Source: an uncultured Lachnospiraceae bacterium (GTDB taxonomy: Bacteria > Bacillota > Clostridia > Lachnospirales > Lachnospiraceae). From it: DNA of 64,000 nt. The notes under the pieces are model-generated. The model worked only from the letters and a program-made list of their open reading frames with translations, ran no database searches and was not told the origin of the DNA. The first letter of the stretch is position 1, and the number at the start of each line of letters is the position of its first letter. Positions 57,681 to 64,000 of this stretch are shown here, one piece after another. The stretch spans positions 1 to 64,000 of the forward strand of contig CADCII010000014.1 in the NCBI GenBank assembly GCA_902801515.1. Reading direction: 5' to 3'. The translations under genes and the position numbers were made by a program.

Positions 57681-60086
57681 TCAGATCGTGCTGCGGTCGA
57701 TGAGCAGCAGGACCGTCTCCATGGGTGCAAGCATAAGGTCAAGGTTGAGCTCACCGGATGCGGGCACTGTACAGGGCTCAGCAGTTACTTCCGGAGTCGG
57801 AAATCTGCGGAAGAAAGCGTAATCAGAATCATCCAGTGCACTCAGGATGGAAGAATGGTACAGCCAGAGCCTGTGCAGGTTTCCCTTCCCCGGTTCCATC
57901 CGGAGTGCCTTGACCAGGTACTGTCCGGGAGATGCGCCGCGGATCCGGAAGTGAAGCTGCAGCCGGTCTCCGTTTTCAGCGCACCAGGTTTCAAAAGCCA
58001 GAACATCCTCGTCCTCGTGAAGCTGTTCCAGACGCCCGGAGATATGGCGGTAGTGGAAAGCCACCAGCTGGTAACTGAACCGTGACCGGGCAGTTAAAAT
58101 ATGGTGTGTCCCTGCAGACAGAACAGAGTTCCCCAGCTGGGAGAGAAAGGAAAATGCATACAGGGAAGGCTTTCGAAGGCCATGTGTTGAATACAGTCCT
58201 GCGCATCCGAAGAATTCCCGATCCAGAGGCCTGTCGATCTCACCCAGGTCATCCATCATATGATAACCCATGCCGTCCGCTTTTGGCGTATTTACCGTGA
58301 TGAACCGCAGGATAAAGGAAGCCTGAAAGAGGGAGTCGTTCAGAGCGCTTCTGAGAAAATGTGCAAACCCGAATTCTGTGATATAGAGGGGCTGCGTACT
58401 ATAGTAACGGCGGATTATCGCTGTCGTATCCGTGACACGCCTGTCAATCTCATTTTCATCGGTAGTGTACAGGTATTCTCCGCTTCCGTTGTTCTTGGGG
58501 AGAATCAGGCCGTTTACATGGATGCTGGTAAAGTCAAGCCTGCAGCCCAGAGACTGCAGCTGCTCAAGCATACTCTGAAGAGTACCCGGATGGAGAGCGG
58601 CATCAAATCCAAGCCCTCCGATACAGACATCCGGAAGTACTTTCCGCGCAGCGGCTTCAATCTTGCGGAACGCGGACAGAAACTGCCAGAATGTATAATT
58701 CCGGTTATTCTGATAGCTGAAATGAAATTCCAGGACCCATTGTTCCACCGCACTTCTGCCGTAGCGGTTAACTGCTGCCCGCAGGAATTCAGGAAGGATA
58801 AGGACGAGCTTTTCATAATAGAGGTCGATCGAATCGGCATTGAAAGCAAATGTCGAAACCGGCATGCGGTGTCCGGGAACATCTCTGTATCCGAGATCGA
58901 GGAACGGTATCAGCCCCGCACGTATGACAAAATCCAGATTCTGGAACACCAGCTCAAAACCGTAATAGGTTCTGGAGCCGGATACATAGGCGGTGACCAG
59001 ATTGAGAAGACTGTACATGCGGCAGTACCGGAAGGATATGGCACCATTGAACTCATGCAGGACCTTGAGAAACGGATCAAAGAAGAGAGACCCTGCGCTT
59101 CCGATGTTCAGGATAGCCTTCCAGGCATCTGCCGGTCCTGCATCCGGCTTGATCTCTGCTTCAACGACCTCCTTGCGGATGTGGAGAACTGGTTCTGAAA
59201 GAGAGTGCTTTTCTTCAACTGGCTGCACTGCAGTATACAGCATGGAAGAAGGATTCCGGACGATGTCCTCCTCAGGAAGATCCAGGAAGGAGATGGCGTT
59301 CTTTTCCTGCAGTTCTTCCCAGCTGCAGCCATACCTTGCCTCTATGCTCTTGCGGAAGGCAGAGAACGTCTTGAAGCCTGCTATGCCGCATACCTCTTCA
59401 GGAGAAAGATCCGAGTACAGAAGCCATTCACAGGCCTTCTCTGCTTTGATCCGGTTGATATATTCCATGAAGGTGCAGTTCATACTTTTCTGGAAGAAAG
59501 AAGAGAGATACTGCGGAGTGAGGCCGCAGGTCGCAGCGGTTTCCTGCAGGCTGATCTGTTTTTCTATATTAGCAGTGATATAGGCATCCACAGACTGCTG
59601 GCGGGACATAAGTGCACTGTCCGGATTCTCAGAAGCGGATGCAGTCGATTCCAGCATATGGTCCATACTCCCCAGAATCGTAAACAGAAGACGGTTTATT
59701 CCCAGACGGTTGCGGTCTTTCGACTCCTGATACAGCGGGACAAGGGACAGAAGGTCGGGAAGGATTTCAGCCAGCGCAGGAACGTCCGATGAAGAGATGA
59801 TCTCGCTGAGCAGACGGTCTCTTGAGAAGGCTTCCATAAGGAAAACCGGAGACAGCCGGAGTACCAGATATTCACAGTTCTCACTGCCGGAGAGCGTCAC
59901 GAGTCTCCCGCACGGAATCAGGAGAACACCCTGCCCGTCGAATGCATACTGAGTATTGCCCGCGCTGATCTGCGCAGTTCCTGTAAGCGGACACAGAATC
60001 GTATGGGAGGAATGGCAGAAACTGCGTCCCCCCGCTGACTGGTACAGGTCCAGGCTTCTGATGATATCCGTGCCAAAATGTTTCAT
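57681..60086 (-). CDS. AraC-family regulator fused to a GH39-like sensor domain, copy 3
   Basis: 801 residues. A cupin-like ligand domain (1-150), AraC HTH pair (about 165-265, KTFSAFRKSIEARYGCSWEEL) and GH39-like barrel (IRAGLIPFLDLGYRD; Glu in LYITEFGF). Where GH39 enzymes have the acid/base this copy reads WVLEFHFSYQ. It is the first gene of a two-regulator operon with a clear promoter at 60141-60169. Two different AraC/GH39 proteins from one transcript could sense different glycosides. It is divergent from the FAD reductase operon at 60486. Confidence 0.9.
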   Translation of the reverse strand: MKHFGTDIIRSLDLYQSAGGRSFCHSSHTILCPLTGTAQISAGNTQYAFDGQGVLLIPCGRLVTLSGSENCEYLVLRLSPVFLMEAFSRDRLLSEIISSSDVPALAEILPDLLSLVPLYQESKDRNRLGINRLLFTILGSMDHMLESTASASENPDSALMSRQQSVDAYITANIEKQISLQETAATCGLTPQYLSSFFQKSMNCTFMEYINRIKAEKACEWLLYSDLSPEEVCGIAGFKTFSAFRKSIEARYGCSWEELQEKNAISFLDLPEEDIVRNPSSMLYTAVQPVEEKHSLSEPVLHIRKEVVEAEIKPDAGPADAWKAILNIGSAGSLFFDPFLKVLHEFNGAISFRYCRMYSLLNLVTAYVSGSRTYYGFELVFQNLDFVIRAGLIPFLDLGYRDVPGHRMPVSTFAFNADSIDLYYEKLVLILPEFLRAAVNRYGRSAVEQWVLEFHFSYQNNRNYTFWQFLSAFRKIEAAARKVLPDVCIGGLGFDAALHPGTLQSMLEQLQSLGCRLDFTSIHVNGLILPKNNGSGEYLYTTDENEIDRRVTDTTAIIRRYYSTQPLYITEFGFAHFLRSALNDSLFQASFILRFITVNTPKADGMGYHMMDDLGEIDRPLDREFFGCAGLYSTHGLRKPSLYAFSFLSQLGNSVLSAGTHHILTARSRFSYQLVAFHYRHISGRLEQLHEDEDVLAFETWCAENGDRLQLHFRIRGASPGQYLVKALRMEPGKGNLHRLWLYHSSILSALDDSDYAFFRRFPTPEVTAEPCTVPASGELNLDLMLAPMETVLLLIDRSTI

Positions 60087-60140
60087 GGAATACCTCTTTG
60101 TGTTATAATTACACTACTTGTTTGCATCAGTTATTCTATT

Positions 60141-60169
60141 ACTATACCTCATAATTAATAAAATGGCAA
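60141..60169 (-). promoter_or_regulatory. Promoter of the two-regulator operon
   Basis: Read on the minus strand: TTGCCA (plus-strand 60164-60169), 17 bp, TATAGT (60141-60146). It lies 55 bp before the start codon at 60086. Confidence 0.75.
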
Positions 60170-60485
60170 AAAAATTAATCTGATATCCGGGGATGGAGAT
60201 TACTGAAAGAGGACTTAAAAGACAGACTGCGTCAAAAAGTTTATGAAACAGAAGATTTAGGCGTCATAATTACAGACAGCTGCCCCGGGCCGCAGGAAAA
60301 ATGTTAAATCGTGAGTGAAACAGGTTAATTGGAACAGTGCGGCCTTTCTCAACATTAGGTATACTTTCCACAAAGGATTTTTATACTTTCACAGAATGTA
60401 TTTTGAGCAGACTTAAGATTAATACTACCGGGAAACAGCAGGGACAGTACCCTGTATGATCATATTCATCAAAGGAGAAAACATT
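60170..60485 (+). other. Gap upstream of the second FAD reductase operon
   Basis: The 316-bp stretch holds two -10-like TATACT boxes (60360 and 60382) without matching -35 elements, and a TTGAGC at 60403 without a good -10. It lacks the CCGTTTTAAAACGG operator. No gene or strong repeat is seen. The ribosome site AAAGGAG is at 60471-60477. Confidence 0.4.
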
Positions 60486-61889
60486 ATGGCAGATTACACC
60501 ACACAGATTTGTATCGTCGGTGCAGGTCCCACGGGACTTGCGGCAGCAGTTCAGGCAGCAGAGGACGGAGCGGATGTCCTGGTGATCGATAAGGCGGCGG
60601 CTGTCGGCGGTGCTGCGAACATGGGAATGGGCCCTCTGGGCATCGGAACCAAATATCAGAAGAGAGATATGCAGGATATCACAGTGGAGAAGGCATTTGA
60701 CATGATCATGACCTACACCCACTACATGGTAGACGCACGTGTGGTCAAGAGATACTTCGACAAGTATTTCCCGCAGGCAGAACCGACCTGGCACATTGTC
60801 AAGACAGATCAGGGTATCGGACCGAGAGCTGCTTCTTTCATGAACAAAGCACTCTATGCCCATGCACAGGAACTGGGCGTTGAGTTCCTCCTTGAGACAC
60901 CGGCGAAGAAGCTGATCAAGGAAGACGGAGCGGTTACGGGTGTGATCGCGACAACGAAGGATGGCAAGGATATTACCATCGAGGCAAAGGCTGTCATCGT
61001 ATGCACCGGCGGTGCAGGCGGCAACCCTGAATTCATCAAGAAGGAAACCGGATGGGATTTCGGTAAGAATATGTTCAACTTTGCAATCCCGGGTATCATG
61101 GGCGACGGCCTGAAGATGATGTGGGAAGCAGGCGTTGACAAACTTCCTGTCCGCATCGAGCAGGCTGCCAACTTTGAAGGCATCGATGAACTTCCGCAGG
61201 CGATCCCGAATGTAATGCTTCAGCCGAACCTGCTGGTCAATTCACACGGCAAGCGCTTCATGAACGAAGACTACATGCAGAACGCAACCTTCCTGTCCAA
61301 CGCGGTCGGACAGCAGAAGGATGCAGTCGGATTCTCCATCGTGGACAGCTCCATCGTGAAATACTACATCAGAAACGGTGTTGATAATGTATCTCTGGTC
61401 CGTCCGGATCCGGATGTATCCGGCTTCATGGATGGAATCAAGCAGGCGCAGGAGACCGGCAACGAGGGCATCATCGTTGCGGATACCATCGAGGAACTGG
61501 CAGAGAAGGCCGGCATCGATGTCGACAATCTGGTAGATACTGTCGATGAGTACAATGACTACTGCGACAGCGTAGACGAGGAATTCTTCAAGCAGAAGAG
61601 ATACCTGCGTCCGATCACCAAGGCTCCGTTCTACTGCGCGAAGGTCCGTCCGGGCGGATACGGCACTGTCGGCGGCGTGCGCATCAATGAGAACTGCGAG
61701 TGCTGTGACAGCGAGTTCGAACCGATCCCGGGTCTGTATTCCGCAGGCGCGGATGCTTGCAACTTCTATAACGATTCCTACATGTTCCTGCTTCCTGGAA
61801 ACTCCATGGGATGGTCAGTGAACTCAGGACGTATCGCAGGTATGGAAGCAGCCGAGTTCGTTGCAGATGACGACGAAGACGATGAATAA
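60486..61889 (+). CDS. FAD-dependent fumarate-reductase-like flavoprotein, copy 2
   Basis: 467 residues of the FAD_binding_2 family. FAD site: CIVGAGPTGLAAAVQAAEDG, then the GGAANMGMGPLGIG block shared with the copy at 34133. C-terminal contact PGNSMGWSVNSGR. The middle differs strongly between copies, suggesting different acceptors. The tail is very acidic (DDDEDDE). ATG 60456 would add ten residues, but AAAGGAG serves ATG 60486. It is first in an operon with a SnoaL-like protein and an MFS carrier, a layout that suggests reduction of an imported small molecule. Confidence 0.9.
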   Translation: MADYTTQICIVGAGPTGLAAAVQAAEDGADVLVIDKAAAVGGAANMGMGPLGIGTKYQKRDMQDITVEKAFDMIMTYTHYMVDARVVKRYFDKYFPQAEPTWHIVKTDQGIGPRAASFMNKALYAHAQELGVEFLLETPAKKLIKEDGAVTGVIATTKDGKDITIEAKAVIVCTGGAGGNPEFIKKETGWDFGKNMFNFAIPGIMGDGLKMMWEAGVDKLPVRIEQAANFEGIDELPQAIPNVMLQPNLLVNSHGKRFMNEDYMQNATFLSNAVGQQKDAVGFSIVDSSIVKYYIRNGVDNVSLVRPDPDVSGFMDGIKQAQETGNEGIIVADTIEELAEKAGIDVDNLVDTVDEYNDYCDSVDEEFFKQKRYLRPITKAPFYCAKVRPGGYGTVGGVRINENCECCDSEFEPIPGLYSAGADACNFYNDSYMFLLPGNSMGWSVNSGRIAGMEAAEFVADDDEDDE

Positions 61890-61944
61890 TATGCGCTGAC
61901 TGCGGAGCAGCGGAACCGCCGGATCTGCAGAAGAAAACAGCTCT

Positions 61945-61973
61945 TGAGCGGGAGACCGTGTGTCTCCCGCTCA
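61945..61973 (+). other. Intercistronic hairpin
   Basis: TGAGCGGGAGAC (61945-61956) and GTCTCCCGCTCA (61962-61973) form a perfect 12-bp stem with a 5-nt loop. No T-run follows. It is probably a partial terminator or an mRNA-stabilising structure between the FAD reductase and SnoaL-like genes. Confidence 0.7.
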
Positions 61974-62010
61974 GGGTTATGTATAGACAACGTATTGCAG
62001 GGAGGACATC

Positions 62011-62352
62011 ATGCAGGAGAAGAACAAAGAGGTAGTGCGTGCTCTGTATAAGGAGTTTTTCAACGATCATGTCGTGGAGTCGGCAGATAAGTATGTCCGT
62101 GAAGACTATATACAGCACAATCCCGGTGTCGCACAGGGAAGAGAAGCTCTGAAGAACGCGTTTGCCGAGAAGTTCATCGAGCATCCGGATTTCAAACTGG
62201 ATATCAAGATGATGGTTGCTGACGGCGATATGGTATGGGTCTATCTGAAGAATGTAGACCCGGAAGGCAATACCAAATGCCGTGTTGTTGATATGTACCG
62301 TCTGGTGGACGGAAAACTTGCAGAGCACTGGGATGTGCTTCAGCCATGCTGA
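62011..62352 (+). CDS. SnoaL-like polyketide cyclase-fold protein
   Basis: 113 residues of the NTF2/SnoaL-like fold. Segments VVRALYKEFFNDHV, EDYIQHNPGVAQGREAL and VVDMYRLVDGKLAEHWDVLQ are typical of this group of small alpha+beta proteins. Members act as isomerases, hydrolases or cyclases on aromatic or ketonic small molecules. Its stop overlaps the MFS start by 7 bp, so the two are translated together. The function is not certain. Confidence 0.85.
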   Translation: MQEKNKEVVRALYKEFFNDHVVESADKYVREDYIQHNPGVAQGREALKNAFAEKFIEHPDFKLDIKMMVADGDMVWVYLKNVDPEGNTKCRVVDMYRLVDGKLAEHWDVLQPC

Positions 62353-63497
62353 AGAAAGATGAACTGCGGATCGGCGGAAGCGTATTCCTGGTTGCCTTCT
62401 CCATCGGTCTGCATCTGGTAGGGGTTGCGCCGATCCTCGGAGTTCTCAATGAAGTCTATGCGGACAAGGGCACCGCGATGATCCAGATGCTGCAGACGAT
62501 CCCCTATCTGACACTGATTCTGGGTTCCCTGCTTGTGGGGTGGCTCACACATCATATCAGTGTCAAACGGCTGGAACTGATCAGTCTGCTCCTGATCGGG
62601 GTGCTGGGTCTGACTCCGTTCTTTCTGGTGAACTTCTGGGTGCTGTTTGCCACCCGCATGCTGATCGGATTAGGATTCGGAGTGATCAGCCCTCTGAATA
62701 ATACGATCATAACGGTTGCCCTGCCTCCGGAGAAAAGAGCCGGGTTTATGGGACTGCATGTGGTCGCGATGGGAATAGGCGCCATGTCTTCGAGCCTGAT
62801 CGGAGGTTTCCTGGCATCCATCCATTACAGGTATTTTTTCCTGATCTACCTGATGGCATTCGCGGCCTGGTTCTTCGTACAGTTCACCATGAAAGAAGTC
62901 ACTCCGCAGGCCGGACAGTCGCGCGGTATGCGCGGGTACGGCAGGCAGATCTGGCTTCTGTCAGCATGCAGTTTCTTCCACACAATCCTGATCAATGCTT
63001 TCAGCACCAATCTCGGGATCTATGTGCTGCAGAATCTGAAGATGGGGACCGGAGTAACAGGTGCAATCAACACGGTCAATTCCATTCTCGCCCTGCTTGT
63101 CGGGATATTTTTTGCAAAGATCGCCGGATTATTTGGGAAGTATACGATTGTATTTGCCATCGGTGCCGCCGCTCTTGGATTTGGCTGTGCGCTGATGATT
63201 CCGGGGATCGCCGGGATCGTTCTGGCATCGGCAAGCTGCGGTATCTCACTGAGCTGTTTCCAGGCGGGATGCATGCAGCGGATCTCCATGGCAGTGCCGC
63301 CCGATGAAGTGGCCGGAGCAGGAGGCGTCTTCTCTGTCGCCGGAAGTATCGGAGGCCTGATCGGCCCCATCGTGCTTGGATATGCTGCAGCCTTACTGGG
63401 CGGAAATACGCCGGTGCACCAGTTCACGGCAGCTTTTGCAGGATTCGCTGCACTGTTTGTTGTGACGCTGCTCCTGGTCAGGAAAGAAACGGCATAA
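62346..63497 (+). CDS. Major facilitator superfamily transporter, copy 2
   Basis: 383 residues, about twelve helices; VGWLTHHISVKRLEL is the helix 2-3 loop. The ATG lies within the SnoaL-like gene's last codons. Co-translation with a SnoaL-like protein and an FAD reductase suggests it carries their substrate or product. It shows only general family likeness to copy 1 at 22652. Confidence 0.9.
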   Translation: MLKKDELRIGGSVFLVAFSIGLHLVGVAPILGVLNEVYADKGTAMIQMLQTIPYLTLILGSLLVGWLTHHISVKRLELISLLLIGVLGLTPFFLVNFWVLFATRMLIGLGFGVISPLNNTIITVALPPEKRAGFMGLHVVAMGIGAMSSSLIGGFLASIHYRYFFLIYLMAFAAWFFVQFTMKEVTPQAGQSRGMRGYGRQIWLLSACSFFHTILINAFSTNLGIYVLQNLKMGTGVTGAINTVNSILALLVGIFFAKIAGLFGKYTIVFAIGAAALGFGCALMIPGIAGIVLASASCGISLSCFQAGCMQRISMAVPPDEVAGAGGVFSVAGSIGGLIGPIVLGYAAALLGGNTPVHQFTAAFAGFAALFVVTLLLVRKETA

Positions 63498-63538
63498 GCC
63501 GTCAAATAAAAATAAACGGCAATAGCCGTTAAATAAAT
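63487..63538 (+). repeat. Tandem 27-bp hairpin repeat
   Basis: Two copies (63487-63511 and 63514-63538) of a unit that begins AAACGGCA and ends AAATAAA match at 21 of 25 positions. Each can fold as ACGGC/GCCGT. The first overlaps the stop of the MFS gene and the second lies 17 bp before the next ATG. Confidence 0.75.
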
Positions 63539-63555
63539 GAAACAAGGAGGTAAAT

Positions 63556-64000
63556 ATGGCTGTTATCACCATTGACGGGGTAAAGCTCAACGTGCCTGAC
63601 GGAGCCAATGTCCTTGACTGCGCGCTCGAGAACGGCATCTACATTCCCCACCTGTGTCATCACAAGGATCTGAATCCGCTCGGATCCTGCCGGATGTGCA
63701 TCGTTGAACTGGAAGGACAGGAGGGAGTAGTGACATCCTGTACCCTGAAGGCGAAGGATGGAATGGTCATCCATACGAAGACGGAAGAAGTAACCCGTCT
63801 TCGCATGCTTGCTCTGGAGCTGCTTCTTGCCGGACATCCGGAAGACTGCTCAACATGTCCCAAGTACGGCAACTGCGAACTGCAGATGCTCATTCAGTAC
63901 ATCGGACCGAAGACGGGACGTCTGAAGATGCGTGTAAAGGGATTCAAGGAGAATACCGCAAACCCGCTCATCATTCACGACATGAACCGCTGCGTGCTCT
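63556..64000 (+). CDS. [FeFe]-hydrogenase/NuoG-like iron-sulfur subunit, 5' part only
   Basis: The frame is open to the window end, so only the first 148 residues are seen. The N-terminal 2Fe-2S ferredoxin domain (VPDGANVLDCALENG; CHHKDLNPLGSCRMC) is followed by the His-Cys 4Fe-4S region (HPEDCSTCPKYGNCELQ). A further Cys appears in HDMNRCVL, the beginning of a 4Fe-4S ferredoxin pair. This order is found in iron-only hydrogenases, NADH dehydrogenase subunit G and formate-dehydrogenase accessory subunits. The start follows AAGGAGG at 63544-63550. It probably links the flavin reductases to NADH or H2, but the deciding C-terminal domain is not in the window. Confidence 0.88.
   Translation, partial: MAVITIDGVKLNVPDGANVLDCALENGIYIPHLCHHKDLNPLGSCRMCIVELEGQEGVVTSCTLKAKDGMVIHTKTEEVTRLRMLALELLLAGHPEDCSTCPKYGNCELQMLIQYIGPKTGRLKMRVKGFKENTANPLIIHDMNRCVL

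Noticed and set aside
60403-60441. Fifth operator-promoter before the second FAD reductase, suggested by TTGAGC and a later TACCCT
   Set aside because: The CCGTTTTAAAACGG-like palindrome is missing 11 bp upstream and no -10 lies at 17 bp.

Overview
The window looks like a chromosomal segment of an anaerobic, gut-type Clostridia (Lachnospiraceae-like). Its GC content is intermediate and its Shine-Dalgarno sites are strong AGGAGG types. It carries many oxygen-sensitive iron-sulfur and flavin enzymes, an LplB/YtcP-type sugar ABC importer without its own ATPase, and MATE pumps. No tRNA, rRNA, insertion sequence, phage gene or CRISPR array was seen.

Layout. Bases 1-9930 are mostly housekeeping: the end of a pilin-like surface protein, two small membrane proteins, guaB, a membrane-anchored amidase, a HEAT-repeat methyltransferase, a secreted 5'-nucleotidase and pta. 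From 9950 to the end the window is accessory catabolism. (i) 9950-20373: an AraC/GH39 fusion regulator, then an operon of binding protein, two permeases, a C-glycoside deglycosidase (CGD) beta/alpha pair, YesL, a small membrane protein and an iron-sulfur flavoprotein. (ii) 20449-35575: a PRD-type regulator, an MFS carrier and three operons encoding Fe-ADH, 2-hydroxyacid dehydrogenase, an old-yellow-enzyme, class II aldolase, acyl carrier protein, thiolase-like protein, DUF35 protein, FGGY kinase and an FAD reductase. (iii) 35820-38636: a second CGD pair followed by a MATE pump. (iv) 38711-48760: two esterases and three glycoside hydrolases. (v) 48990-53136: a second iron-sulfur flavoprotein, a third CGD pair and a second MATE pump. 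(vi) 53163-64000: a small membrane protein, an esterase, two more AraC/GH39 regulators, a second FAD reductase, a SnoaL-like protein, an MFS carrier, and the start of a hydrogenase/NuoG-like iron-sulfur subunit cut by the window end.

How the parts may work together (inference). Plant glycosides would enter through the ABC and MFS carriers. Cytoplasmic esterases and GH43/GH3/GH106-like enzymes would remove O-linked decorations. The three CGD pairs would split the sugar from its aglycone after oxidation of the sugar, and the MATE pumps next to two of the pairs would export the aglycone. Flavin and iron-sulfur reductases would use aglycones or released fragments as electron acceptors. The central regulon has carbohydrate enzymes mixed with an acyl-carrier/thiolase/DUF35 set, a combination I do not recognise as a described pathway.

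Two signals stand out. One is the triplicated CGD system with transporters. The other is a four-copy operator (CCGTTTTAAAACGG, then 11 bp, -35, 17 bp, -10) with identical geometry at 20449, 23841, 29376 and 32396, which ties the central operons into one regulon. One of the four copies points antisense into the regulator gene.
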